NCBI GenBank assembly: GCA_964441505.1
Contig: CAYTUV010000007.1
Location: forward strand, 62,001-126,000
Origin: Fen-1258 sp964441505
GTDB lineage: Bacteria; Bacteroidota; Ignavibacteria; Ignavibacteriales; Melioribacteraceae
Direction of reading: 5' to 3'
DNA: 64,000 nucleotides
The position numbers were made by a program, and so were the translations under genes. Numbering within the stretch: position 1 is the first letter of the stretch; the number at the start of each line of letters is the position of its first letter. Positions 10,127 through 18,499 of this stretch are shown here, in pieces. A model generated the notes under the pieces. That model was not told where the DNA came from and did not search any database. It saw only the letters and a program-made list of their open reading frames with translations.

Positions 10127-10219
10127 ATGAAAAGAACCGCGAGACGGGTTGTATTAATAGCGCCGGGGGCTTTAGTGGTTTATTCTCTTTACTACTGGCA
10201 GAAATCAGTTTTTGGCTAA
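10127..10219 (+). CDS. Possible 30-residue membrane microprotein
   Basis: A short frame with a basic N-terminus (MKRTARR) followed by a hydrophobic stretch (VVLIAPGALVVYSLYYW) and a short tail, the layout of a small single-pass membrane peptide. The ATG at 10127 has GCGAGG nine bases upstream; an in-frame ATG at 10106 would add seven residues but has no such site. It lies between the first receiver gene and the hairpin pair, in the same direction. No homologue recognised. At this length a chance frame cannot be excluded. Confidence 0.4.
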   Translation: MKRTARRVVLIAPGALVVYSLYYWQKSVFG

Positions 10220-10237
10220 GTCTAAAAACTTTGAAAA

Positions 10238-10286
10238 GTAGCGGGTATGCAAAATGTTGTCTGGCCGCAATATTTATACCTGCTAT
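10238..10286 (+). ncRNA. Structured hairpin element, copy 1 of a tandem pair
   Basis: Outer stem of 11 pairs (10238-10248 with 10276-10286), extended by a possible G-T pair (10249 with 10275). A GCAA-type asymmetric internal loop on the 5' side leads to an inner 7-bp stem (AATGTTG with CAATATT) closed by the 8-nt loop TCTGGCCG. All imperfect pairs are G-T on the + strand, so the structure is better as RNA from that strand. The second copy at 10295 has the same core and a covarying outer stem. No terminator-like T run follows. An RNA motif, a protein-binding site or a REP-like palindrome are all possible. Confidence 0.6.
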
Positions 10287-10294
10287 GGCACCCT

Positions 10295-10353
10295 CAAAGA
10301 TGGTGGATATGGTAAAATGTTGTCTGGCTGCAATATTCATATCCGCCTCTTTG
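10295..10353 (+). ncRNA. Structured hairpin element, copy 2 of a tandem pair
   Basis: Outer stem of 16 pairs with one bulged T at 10301 (10295-10311 with 10338-10353), the same 4-nt internal loop (GTAA), the identical inner stem AATGTTG/CAATATT and the loop TCTGGCTG. Against copy 1 the outer stem shows two full compensatory changes (G-C to A-T, A-T to G-C) and three one-sided changes that keep pairing. It ends 69 bases before the second receiver gene, so it would lie in that gene's leader or in the spacer of a longer transcript. Confidence 0.6.
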
Positions 10354-10422
10354 AATTTTGTAATAGGGAAGTTAACGGTAAGGCTAAAATGAATTTATAA
10401 TTAAGAGAACGGCTGGTAAAAA

Positions 10423-10833
10423 ATGGATGAAAAATTAAAAATCTTAGTTGTTGATGATGACGAACTTGCACAGGACGTCTTTCGTTTTTATCTGTTAAAG
10501 AAATTTGAGGTTTATACTGTGGGCAGCGTTAGCTCATTCTATAATATAATATCAAAAGTTGATTTCAATATTATTCTGATGGATATTTCTCTGCACGATA
10601 TCAAAGATGGAATTGAACTCACAAGCGAATTAAGAAAAAATCCCAAATACAAAAACATTCCGATATTAATGCTGACTATATTTAATTCCACTTCAACCAA
10701 AATACACGCTAAAGAAGCCGGCGCAGATATGTTTATTAACAAGCCGGTTGAGGGGAGAGAGTTAATCCGTATAATTGAATCTGTAAATACCAGCGGCATA
10801 TCTTTTAAGGCAACACTCCAATCGGACAATTAA
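10423..10833 (+). CDS. Receiver-only response regulator (copy 2)
   Basis: 136 residues, one receiver domain: DDD at 11-13, phospho-acceptor Asp54 in ILMDIS, switch residue in LMLTIFNS, conserved Lys in FINKPV. It is a paralogue of the gene at 9671, most likely from local duplication, with no DNA-binding output domain. Two receivers with near-identical receiver cores but different C-terminal tails (SQKRAHLAKPP versus NTSGISFKATL) could compete for one kinase. No strong ribosome-binding site is visible (GGCTGG upstream). It ends nine bases from the stop of the convergent sufE gene with no terminator between. Confidence 0.92.
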   Translation: MDEKLKILVVDDDELAQDVFRFYLLKKFEVYTVGSVSSFYNIISKVDFNIILMDISLHDIKDGIELTSELRKNPKYKNIPILMLTIFNSTSTKIHAKEAGADMFINKPVEGRELIRIIESVNTSGISFKATLQSDN

Positions 10834-10842
10834 GCCAGGAAA

Positions 10843-11277
10843 CTAATCTACCGATCTTGCTGCCAGCGCCTTAAACGCAAGTGCGTACATCTGAATCTGC
10901 TTCATCATTGCGCCTAGACCGTTTTTGCGTGTTGGAGAAAGATGATTATCGATACCAATTTTTTTCACAAATTCAGGCGGCGAAGAAAGAACCTCTTCCG
11001 GTGTGTGGTCGGAATAGACTTTTATAACCAGCGCAACTAATCCTTTCACAATCGCCGCATCGCTGTCGGCTTCAAAAAGAATTTTTCCGTTCTCAAGTTT
11101 TGCGTTAATCCATACCTGAGATTGACATCCGCTTAGTTTGTATTTGTCCGTCCGGTATTGATCTTCTATCTGGGGCAGCTGTTTTCCGTAATCAATTATC
11201 CGCCTGTATTTATCTTCCCAGTCGGTGTATTGTTCAAACTCTTTTACTATTTCATTTTGTATTTCTTGGATTGTCAC
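10843..11277 (-). CDS. sufE: SufE-like cysteine desulfuration protein
   Basis: 144 residues, normal for the SufE/CsdE family. It carries the family motif LSGCQSQVW with the persulfide-accepting Cys51, and the later segments ALVIKVYS, LSPTRKNGLGAMM match SufE. SufE takes sulfur from the cysteine desulfurase SufS as a Cys persulfide and delivers it to the SufBCD scaffold for Fe-S cluster assembly in the cytoplasm. No suf genes are adjacent, so it is a stand-alone copy here. The gene is convergent with the second receiver gene. The assignment rests on the Cys motif and overall match; confusion with CsdE is possible but the role would be similar. Confidence 0.9.
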   Translation of the reverse strand: MTIQEIQNEIVKEFEQYTDWEDKYRRIIDYGKQLPQIEDQYRTDKYKLSGCQSQVWINAKLENGKILFEADSDAAIVKGLVALVIKVYSDHTPEEVLSSPPEFVKKIGIDNHLSPTRKNGLGAMMKQIQMYALAFKALAARSVD

Positions 11278-11337
11278 AAATTAACCGCTTTATAACTCAC
11301 GCCTATTCTATTTAACAAAGAATACGCTGAGACTGGT

Positions 11338-12183
11338 TTATAAAATATTGTAAACTATTCCTATCTGTAATCCCTCTTTAACCTGAGTATAAGGGGATTG
11401 TGTCTTCTCATAGACAACAAGATAATTAAAATTAACGGTGATATACTTTGTTACTTTAGCGGCAATGACGTTATCAAAACGCACATCCCAAACATCAAGA
11501 CTTTTGAACTGGGAAAAGAATCTGACTTTGCCGTTGTAGATAATATTATCATCAAGTTTGTAATTGATATCCGTTACAGATTCAAATCCGGTTTCAAACC
11601 GGAAGGATTCAATTTCGTTTTTGGTTACCAGATTATCAGAATACTGCCGAAACTTGTTCGTAATTATTTCCTGAAAACCGATACCCAGACGGGTAATTAT
11701 ATTTGGGTATTTATCATATGTAAATCCAATTGTTTGTGTGATATAACCGGGATCAAAAAAATTAGCGATTTCAACTTCGGGATCAACTTTGTAATCGAAA
11801 CCTCTGGCTACCTGTGTTCTGATCGAGTTAGAAATAAACGGGCTTACTGCCCAGGAAACATCATAGACGGCCACGTTTTCAATATAGAGGTCGTTATCGG
11901 TCGTCCTGTATGTGCCGGAACCTATTTTGGAGCGGCCGTAAGTTGCTTTGATTGAATTTTTGAACGTCCATGGTGTACTGATTCTGTCGTAATGAAAGTC
12001 ACCGAGCAGAGTCCAGGCTATCGAATTATCGCCGCCCTTTACCCAATTGCTAAATGCAATTTGATTAATTCCCAAACCTGCAACAAAAGATGGAATCCAT
12101 TTATTCTTGAGTGAGTCGGGAACCTGTCCGGAGGAGATACCTACCGAGAAAAGAAGAGTAATTACCGGAAAGATTTTTTTCAT
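11338..12183 (-). CDS. DUF3078 outer-membrane protein
   Basis: 281 residues with a signal peptide (MKKIFPVITLLFSVGISSGQ). The rest is beta-rich with alternating aromatic residues, and contains features of DUF3078 proteins from Bacteroidota relatives: WIPSFVAGLGINQIAFSNWVKGGDN, split here as GLGINQIAFSNW followed by VKGGDNS, then the pattern FHYDR...FKNSIKATYG. These are predicted outer-membrane or periplasmic barrels of unknown role. The C-terminus (GLQIGIVYNIL) is typical of a barrel end strand. It is divergent from the gene at 12334 across about 150 bases. Family call is good; function unknown. Confidence 0.75.
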   Translation of the reverse strand: MKKIFPVITLLFSVGISSGQVPDSLKNKWIPSFVAGLGINQIAFSNWVKGGDNSIAWTLLGDFHYDRISTPWTFKNSIKATYGRSKIGSGTYRTTDNDLYIENVAVYDVSWAVSPFISNSIRTQVARGFDYKVDPEVEIANFFDPGYITQTIGFTYDKYPNIITRLGIGFQEIITNKFRQYSDNLVTKNEIESFRFETGFESVTDINYKLDDNIIYNGKVRFFSQFKSLDVWDVRFDNVIAAKVTKYITVNFNYLVVYEKTQSPYTQVKEGLQIGIVYNIL

Positions 12184-12333
12184 TATTTATCTTTAATTCT
12201 TGATTTTTCTAGCTCTGCAAAGTTAGAAAAAAAATTACAGGCAATCTTGTGGAATTCTCATTCAGAATATTTTGTTTTGATAAAAGATGATTTTATATAT
12301 TCACATATTAACTTCAATAAAGAAAGAGAAACC

Positions 12334-12678
12334 ATGAAAAAAGAGAAATTAGTTATTCCGGCACTGCTTATTGTAGTAATACTGGTACTTTACTTTTCAT
12401 ATTTTAACCCGAAGGACGAGCTGGGCTTATTCTCGGAATTTGATACAAACAGTAACGCAAATAAGGAAATATTAGTAAAAGTTCTGCCCGAAAAAGGATT
12501 TGTTCAAGACGGTTCAGTGGGTACGGTCTTTTATGTTGAAGACCGTGCCGCTAAGCAAGTTAAAGTTTCGGGTCCGTTAATGCTTCCCGCGGGTATCGAT
12601 GTGACAAGTCGTGTGGTTCTTTCCGGCCATTATAGCGGAGATTCTTTTCACGCGCATGAAGTGAAGATAAAGAACTGA
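12334..12678 (+). CDS. Membrane-anchored OB-fold protein, CcmE-like
   Basis: 114 residues from the ATG at 12334 (AAGAGAA just upstream); an earlier GTG-type extension would add an unlikely polar leader. One N-terminal membrane helix (LVIPALLIVVILVLYFSYF) precedes a small beta domain. The segment RVVLSGHYSGDSFHAHEVKIK resembles the C-terminal strands of the haem chaperone CcmE, where a strand with G-x-F-x-A-x-E closes the OB fold. The CcmE haem-binding motif (His in a HDENY-like tail) is missing: the protein stops right after KIKN. No other cytochrome c maturation genes are near. An OB-fold membrane protein of unknown role is the safe call. uvrB follows after 35 bases. Confidence 0.5.
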   Translation: MKKEKLVIPALLIVVILVLYFSYFNPKDELGLFSEFDTNSNANKEILVKVLPEKGFVQDGSVGTVFYVEDRAAKQVKVSGPLMLPAGIDVTSRVVLSGHYSGDSFHAHEVKIKN

Positions 12679-12713
12679 TGCAATAATATGAATCTTATCA
12701 GTGAAGTGATGAA

Positions 12714-14729
12714 ATGAAACAATTCGAGTTAGTCTCAAGTTATGAACCATCGGGAGATCAGCCTAAAGCAATTGCGGAATTGCTTGAAGGATTAAAACGG
12801 GGCGATAAACATCAGGTGCTGCTGGGTGTAACGGGCAGCGGTAAAACATATACAATGAGCAACCTCATCAAAGAGTACAACCGCCCCACGCTTATAATAT
12901 CTCACAATAAAACTCTTGCCGCTCAACTGTTTTCAGAATTCAAATCTTTTTTTCCCAATAATGCAGTCGAGTTTTTTATCAGTTATTACGATTATTATCA
13001 GCCGGAAGCGTACGTTGTTAAGCGGGATCTATTTATTGAAAAAGATTTCTCTGTAAATGAAGAGATTGACAGATTGCGGCTTAAAGCAACAACATCGCTC
13101 ATCGAAGGACGAAACGATGTAATCATTGTTGCAAGTGTAAGCTGCATTTACGGAATCGGTGCACCTGAAGAATATGCCAGGCAAATAATATTTTTGCGAA
13201 AAGGACAGACTCTTGAACGGAAAAAACTTTTGCGCAACTTGATTGATATTTATTTCACGCGCAATGATGCCGATTTCACAAGGGGTACATTTCGCGCCCG
13301 CGGTGATGTTGTTGAGGTTATCCCGGCATATCAATATGAGGAAGCGGTAAGAATTGAGTTTTGGGGCGACGAAATTGAGCGGCTCTCAATTATTGATTCT
13401 GTCACAGGAGATGTAATTCAGGAGGTGGAATCAATTCCCATCTATCCCGCAAAATATTTTGTAACCACACGCGATCAGGTTAACCGCGCAATCATTTCAA
13501 TAGAAGAGGAACTCCGCGAACAATTAAAATATTTCTGGTCGCAGGAAAAATATGTTGAAGCCCAGCGGCTTGAACAACGCACCAAGTATGATATAGAAAT
13601 GATGCGGGAGATTGGTTACTGTTCTGGAATTGAAAACTACTCGCGACATATGGACGGACGCCCTCCGGGTTCGCGTCCTTATTGCCTGTTCGATTATTTT
13701 CCAAAGGATTATCTATTAATTGTGGATGAATCTCACGTTACAATACCGCAAATTCGCGGAATGTACAACGGAGACCGCTCACGCAAGGAAGTTTTGGTGG
13801 AATATGGTTTCCGTCTTCCCTCAGCAATGGATAACCGTCCTCTCAAATTTGAAGAGTTTGACGGAATGACCAATCAGGTAATCTATGTAAGCGCAACACC
13901 GGCAGATTATGAATTCACCCGCAGCGACGGAACTTTTGTTGAGCAGGTAATTCGTCCTACGGGTTTGCTCGATCCCGAAATTGAAATCCGTCCGGTGAAG
14001 GGACAAATAGATGATCTGATAGGTGAGATACGCAAGCGGGTTGTGTTGAAAGAACGAATCCTGGTTACAACTCTGACAAAAAAGATGGCAGAAGATTTAA
14101 CTGATTATCTGGACAAATTAAAAATAAAAGTTCGTTACATTCACAGCAAAGTTGAAGCGCTTGAGCGCGTTGAGATTATTCGCGACCTTCGCATCGGCGG
14201 TTTTGATGTTCTCGTGGGAGTCAATTTGCTGAGAGAAGGATTAGACTTACCCGAAGTTTCGCTTGTGGCAATTATTGATGCGGACAAAGAAGGATTTCTG
14301 CGGAGTGAAAGATCTCTGATGCAAACAGCCGGCAGAACCGCGCGTAATGTAAACGGAAGAGTAATTATGTACGCCGATAAAATTACCGAATCTATGAGAA
14401 AAACAATTGAAGAGACGGAGCGCAGAAGAAAACTTCAAAAAGAATACAACGAAGAACACAACATTACGCCAACAACAATCTACAAAAGTGTTGAAGAAAT
14501 TATGAATGCTACATCAATTGCAGATGTACGCAAGAAAGATTACGAAAAACAGGAAGCGGCATTTATGAAAGTTGCCGAACCGGTAATTAAATATATGACC
14601 GACGATCAGCGTAAAGAATTGCTTGAACAGATGACGGAAGAAATGATTGCTGCCGCTAAAGATTTGGAATTTGAACGTGCGGCAAATATGCGCGATGAGA
14701 TTGACAAACTGAAAAAGATGATTAAATGA
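12714..14729 (+). CDS. uvrB: Excinuclease ABC subunit B
   Basis: 671 residues, normal length. N-terminal ASGDQP-type motif (YEPSGDQPKAI), Walker A GVTGSGKT, beta-hairpin region with YYDYYQPEAY, DEAD-like VDESH, helicase motifs YIHSKVEALER and TAGRTARN, and a C-terminal UVR motif (FERAANMRDEIDKLKK) that contacts UvrC. UvrB verifies DNA damage with UvrA and positions UvrC for dual incision in nucleotide excision repair. uvrA and uvrC are not in the window, as is common. The ATG lies in a weak ribosome-binding context (AGTGATGAAATG) but the start of homology is right. Very confident. Confidence 0.98.
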   Translation: MKQFELVSSYEPSGDQPKAIAELLEGLKRGDKHQVLLGVTGSGKTYTMSNLIKEYNRPTLIISHNKTLAAQLFSEFKSFFPNNAVEFFISYYDYYQPEAYVVKRDLFIEKDFSVNEEIDRLRLKATTSLIEGRNDVIIVASVSCIYGIGAPEEYARQIIFLRKGQTLERKKLLRNLIDIYFTRNDADFTRGTFRARGDVVEVIPAYQYEEAVRIEFWGDEIERLSIIDSVTGDVIQEVESIPIYPAKYFVTTRDQVNRAIISIEEELREQLKYFWSQEKYVEAQRLEQRTKYDIEMMREIGYCSGIENYSRHMDGRPPGSRPYCLFDYFPKDYLLIVDESHVTIPQIRGMYNGDRSRKEVLVEYGFRLPSAMDNRPLKFEEFDGMTNQVIYVSATPADYEFTRSDGTFVEQVIRPTGLLDPEIEIRPVKGQIDDLIGEIRKRVVLKERILVTTLTKKMAEDLTDYLDKLKIKVRYIHSKVEALERVEIIRDLRIGGFDVLVGVNLLREGLDLPEVSLVAIIDADKEGFLRSERSLMQTAGRTARNVNGRVIMYADKITESMRKTIEETERRRKLQKEYNEEHNITPTTIYKSVEEIMNATSIADVRKKDYEKQEAAFMKVAEPVIKYMTDDQRKELLEQMTEEMIAAAKDLEFERAANMRDEIDKLKKMIK

Positions 14730-14779
14730 TGTAAGACGTGAAAAGTGAAACGAAAGAAGGGAAAAATGGAGAATAAAAT

Positions 14780-15433
14780 ATGTTTATAGGACATTTTGGA
14801 ACCGGACTCGCCGCAAAAAAAATAGATAATAAAATTTCTTTGGGTACACTTTTCTTAGCTTCTCAATTCATAGATCTGCTCTGGCCTTTCTTTTTATTGT
14901 TCGGTTTGGAAAAAGTAAAAATTGAGCCGGGCAACACAGCGTTTACCCCATTGAATTTTATCTCATATCCATATTCTCACAGTTTGCTTGGTGTGCTTGC
15001 CTGGTCGCTTTTATTTGGGGCTATCTACTTTGCATTCAGAAAAAATATAAAAAGCGCACTGCTTCTGGCTGGTTTAGTCACGAGTCACTGGATTCTTGAT
15101 TTAATTACACACCGGCCGGATTTACATCTGATTCCATGGATCGATTTGAAAGTGGGATTCGGGTTATGGAACTCAATTATTTTTACGATGATGATTGAAG
15201 GGATGATATTCTGTATTGGTTCTTACTTCTATATTAAGGCAACAAAAGAGAAGAACAAAAAAGGCTTAATTAGTTTGTGGAGCCTTCTGATATTTTTAAT
15301 CGTGATATATCTTATGAATATATTCGGTTCTCCTCCGCCATCCGAAAAGGCAATCGCTTATGTCGGATTGTTCCAGTGGTTAATAATTGTTTGGGGTTAT
15401 TGGATTGATAGAAACAGAATTGTTGTAAGCTAG
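14780..15433 (+). CDS. YdjM-like membrane protein (predicted metal-dependent hydrolase)
   Basis: 217 residues with about five membrane helices. The N-terminus FIGHFGTGLAAKK, a His in PYSHSLLG and the motif SHWILDLITHRPDL match the YdjM/PF04307 family of integral membrane proteins, whose conserved His/Asp residues suggest a metal site. In other bacteria some members are LexA-regulated, and this one directly follows uvrB by 50 bases with GGAG upstream of its ATG, so an association with DNA damage is possible but unproven. No biochemical function can be given. Confidence 0.65.
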   Translation: MFIGHFGTGLAAKKIDNKISLGTLFLASQFIDLLWPFFLLFGLEKVKIEPGNTAFTPLNFISYPYSHSLLGVLAWSLLFGAIYFAFRKNIKSALLLAGLVTSHWILDLITHRPDLHLIPWIDLKVGFGLWNSIIFTMMIEGMIFCIGSYFYIKATKEKNKKGLISLWSLLIFLIVIYLMNIFGSPPPSEKAIAYVGLFQWLIIVWGYWIDRNRIVVS

Positions 15434-15542
15434 ATAGTCCATTCATTTACGCAACTCACCATTTAATATTTGCTGTAAAACTTGGTTTGCCTTAATTTGC
15501 AAAAGACTACAATAATTCTTTAATTCTTTGTGGAGTATTTCG

Positions 15543-17276
15543 ATGAACATTCTAATCGTTGTTGCCGGCGCCGCACTATTGTATTACTTTGTTTACAAAA
15601 CGTATGGTTCTTTTCTCGCCAAAAAAGTTTTTGACCTGCAGGATTCCAATTCCACCCCGGCAGTAAAAATAAACGATGGAAATGATTTTGTCCCGACAAG
15701 CTCAAAGTTTTTGATGGGACAGCACTTTTCCGCAATTGCTGCGGCCGGACCGATAACCGGACCCATCATTGCGGGCGTTTTATTTGGCTGGGTGCCGGCA
15801 TTAATCTGGATCATACTCGGTTCGATTTTTATTGGCGGCGTTCATGATATGGGATCTATTGTTGCATCAATACGCCACAAAGCGAGATCAATCACCGAAG
15901 TTGTCAAAGAGGGTGTTTCGGTAAGGGCATATATTCTATTTATGATTTTCATCTGGATAACTCTCGTTTATATCATTGTCGCATTCACAGACGTAACATC
16001 AAGTTCATTTGTTGGAACAATTACTTTGGAGAACGGAGAAAAAGTTGGCGGCGGTGCAATTGCATCATCATCTCTTCTTTATTTGATTCTTCCGGTTATT
16101 ATGGGTGTGTTATTAAAGCGGACAAAGCTTTCACTGACGTGGGCGACAATAATTTTTCTGCCCCTTGTTGGATTTGCAATTTGGGTTGGTCCTTACATTC
16201 CATTCGATACGGCAAAAATCTTCGGATTAACAGTGAACGACAGCCAAAAACTGTGGAATGTTTTTATTCTTGGTTACTGTTTCGTTGCATCAATTATTCC
16301 GGTTTGGATGCTGCTTCAGCCGCGGGGACATCTTGGAGGTTATTTTTTATATGCGGCACTTTTTGCGGCAGCAGTGGGATTAATATTCGGCGGATTCACA
16401 ATTCAATACCCGGCATTTATTAATACCGATGCAAATGTAGGTAATTTCTGGTTCCCAATGTTTCCGGTTTTGTTTATTACCGTTGCCTGCGGCGCATGTT
16501 CCGGCTTCCATTCTCTTGTCGGATCAGGGACGACATCCAAACAACTCGCAAAAGAGAGTGATGCCAAAGTTGTTGGCTACGGAATGATGCTGCTTGAGGG
16601 AATGGTTGCTGTTGTCTCGCTGGCATGCGTGATGATGCTCAGCAAAGACAATACACTTGTTAAAAGCTCACCCAATTTTATTTATGCATCGGGCATTGGG
16701 CAGTTTGTAAATCTTATCGGAATTCCATCCGCTCTTGGAATTTCATTTGGATTGATGGCATTTACCACATTCGTTTACGATACGCTTGATGTCTGTACCC
16801 GTCTTGGAAGATATATAATTGAAGAACTGACGGGCTGGAAAAAATGGGCGGGTAAATCATTGGCCACGGCACTCACAATTGGAGTACCGTTATTATTTGT
16901 AACTGCAACAATGAGTGACGCGCAGGGAAATCTTGTTTCTGCATGGAAAGTATTCTGGAGTATCTTCGGTGCATCCAATCAATTATTAGCGGCGCTTGCC
17001 TTAGTTGGAATTACTGTCTGGCTTTACAAAACTGCAAAATTCAAATATGCCTGGGTGGCTACTTTTATCCCCGCCCTGTGGATGTTTTTAATGTCAACAT
17101 GGGCTTTGCTGGTTTTAATGAAAGGCGGATGGTACAAATCGGGTTATTTCGCGTTGACCTCAGACCCTATTCCGTATGTTGCGCTTGTGCTTTTTTTACT
17201 TGCTATGGCATTGGTTGCGGAAACGGTTTATGCATTATTTATTAGGAAGAGAGTTATAATAGAAGAGGCAGTTTAA
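15543..17276 (+). CDS. cstA: Carbon starvation protein CstA family transporter
   Basis: 577 residues from the ATG at 15543, chosen because GGAG lies seven bases upstream; a TTG at 15528 is in frame but unsupported. The protein has many membrane helices and the CstA signatures GQHFSAIAAAGPITGPIIAG, HDMGSIVASIRHK, and GFHSLVGSGTTSKQ. CstA/BtsT proteins import peptides or pyruvate on nutrient limitation. This is one of the shorter versions compared with the about 700-residue enterobacterial proteins. It stands alone, followed by a hairpin terminator shared with the convergent peptidase gene. Substrate not predictable. Confidence 0.92.
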   Translation: MNILIVVAGAALLYYFVYKTYGSFLAKKVFDLQDSNSTPAVKINDGNDFVPTSSKFLMGQHFSAIAAAGPITGPIIAGVLFGWVPALIWIILGSIFIGGVHDMGSIVASIRHKARSITEVVKEGVSVRAYILFMIFIWITLVYIIVAFTDVTSSSFVGTITLENGEKVGGGAIASSSLLYLILPVIMGVLLKRTKLSLTWATIIFLPLVGFAIWVGPYIPFDTAKIFGLTVNDSQKLWNVFILGYCFVASIIPVWMLLQPRGHLGGYFLYAALFAAAVGLIFGGFTIQYPAFINTDANVGNFWFPMFPVLFITVACGACSGFHSLVGSGTTSKQLAKESDAKVVGYGMMLLEGMVAVVSLACVMMLSKDNTLVKSSPNFIYASGIGQFVNLIGIPSALGISFGLMAFTTFVYDTLDVCTRLGRYIIEELTGWKKWAGKSLATALTIGVPLLFVTATMSDAQGNLVSAWKVFWSIFGASNQLLAALALVGITVWLYKTAKFKYAWVATFIPALWMFLMSTWALLVLMKGGWYKSGYFALTSDPIPYVALVLFLLAMALVAETVYALFIRKRVIIEEAV

Positions 17277-17287
17277 TTCTTTATGAT

Positions 17288-17323
17288 AAAAAGGGGACCG
17301 ACACGAAGATCAGTTCCCTTTTT
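17288..17323. terminator. Bidirectional terminator between cstA and the C1 peptidase
   Basis: AAAAAGGG (17288-17295) pairs with CCCTTTTT (17316-17323), giving an A run and a T run on either side of a G/C core. It sits between two convergent genes, so it can act on both strands. The loop is about 20 nt, longer than ideal. Confidence 0.5.
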
Positions 17324-17335
17324 AAATTTGATCTT

Positions 17336-18499
17336 CTACAAACCCAGTTTAGTTTTTATTTCTACCGGCACCGCATCTTTGTGAATCATAATAGCAATTG
17401 TCTTCAGGCGAACATATTGTTCGCTCATATACCAGTACCCGCCATATTTTTTATCCTTTGTTCCCCATGAATTCTTTGTGTAATAGTATTTTACCTCGTT
17501 CTGATCTTTAGCTATTCCGGTTAAGTGCATCAGGTGATCATCAGTTGTTGTGTGATTATCAAACGAATCCTGGCGCATCTGCTGAGTTGCTACTTTTTCC
17601 GTCTCGAGCTTCTCTTCCGCATCTTCTTCTTTCTTTGAATCATCCGCTACAGGCACTTCCTCTTCAAGTGGAAGGATGGATACACCCTTCTTACGGTTAA
17701 AATATTTTTCACTTACGTCACCGTCCCAGGCAACAGAGTAACCGTTCATTATAGCGTTATCGATAATTTTCATTAAATCTTCCACCGGGACATTGTAGTA
17801 AAGGTCTTTACTCCAATTGTCCGGCACCTCTAAATCAAATTTTGTATAAAATGGATGATGCGTGTACGAGGTAACTTCAACATAATCATCAGAGTTGAAC
17901 CCGAGCGACTCTGCAAAACCTTTTGGAGTGTATGTTTTGCCTTGATAAGAAAATTCCTTTGGAACAGAGCCGAGATAAATATTTAATGTAGCTTCAATAA
18001 CTTCCTTCCATCGGGGTGTAATTTTTCCGCCGCGTGCTTTCGTAATTGCATCAGCAATTGCTTTTAGCACACCATCCATTTCTCCGTGATTGTGTTTGTC
18101 TTCACCGATATTCATTCCGTTGAAAACTTCTTCAGGAATGAAGCCATACTGTTTTATGACGTTCAGTGCGTCGTGAGCCTGTCCGCCCATTCCAAAATTT
18201 GCCGAACCGGAATAACGAACATAGTTTTCAGCTTTTGGCAGGTATGAATAACGCACATTGAACATTGGCGAAAGAATATGTTCGCCCTTTCCCATTCGTA
18301 TCAATTCCGTTTCAACGAAAGAAGTTGTTGCAAACGACCAGCATGTTCCCGTGCTTGCCTGATTTTTTACGGGAGTGGTCTTTATCTCTTTTATCTTTTC
18401 AAATTCGTAAGCATCTTTCTTTTTCTTCCCTTGTGCATTTACTAGATAAGGCAATAACGTTATTGCTAAAAAAATTAATAGTATCTGCCGCAGTCTCAT
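17336..18499 (-). CDS. Exported C1 family cysteine peptidase (aminopeptidase C/bleomycin hydrolase type)
   Basis: 387 residues with a signal peptide (LLIFLAITLLPYLVNAQ). Catalytic residues are visible: Cys53 in STGTCWSFA, His325 in LMHLTG and Asn343 in TKNSWG, which is the C1B papain-like arrangement. Most bleomycin hydrolases are cytoplasmic and about 450 residues; this one is exported and somewhat short, as in Bacteroidota relatives. A charged insertion rich in Glu and Lys (about residues 270-300) lies before the His. It probably trims peptides in the periplasm. It is divergent from the isoaspartyl peptidase gene at 18649, with which it may share a promoter region. Confidence 0.9.
   Translation of the reverse strand: MRLRQILLIFLAITLLPYLVNAQGKKKKDAYEFEKIKEIKTTPVKNQASTGTCWSFATTSFVETELIRMGKGEHILSPMFNVRYSYLPKAENYVRYSGSANFGMGGQAHDALNVIKQYGFIPEEVFNGMNIGEDKHNHGEMDGVLKAIADAITKARGGKITPRWKEVIEATLNIYLGSVPKEFSYQGKTYTPKGFAESLGFNSDDYVEVTSYTHHPFYTKFDLEVPDNWSKDLYYNVPVEDLMKIIDNAIMNGYSVAWDGDVSEKYFNRKKGVSILPLEEEVPVADDSKKEEDAEEKLETEKVATQQMRQDSFDNHTTTDDHLMHLTGIAKDQNEVKYYYTKNSWGTKDKKYGGYWYMSEQYVRLKTIAIMIHKDAVPVEIKTKLGL

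Noticed and set aside
10125..10340. Minus-strand frame of 71 codons with NIAARQHF repeated twice
   Set aside because: The repeat is just the hairpin core read backwards; the codons outside the core share nothing between copies, no ribosome-binding site is present, and the outer stems covary in a way that fits structure, not protein.
11398..11955. Long + strand frame antisense to the DUF3078 gene
   Set aside because: No signal, motif or ribosome-binding site; the opposite strand has a full gene with signal peptide.
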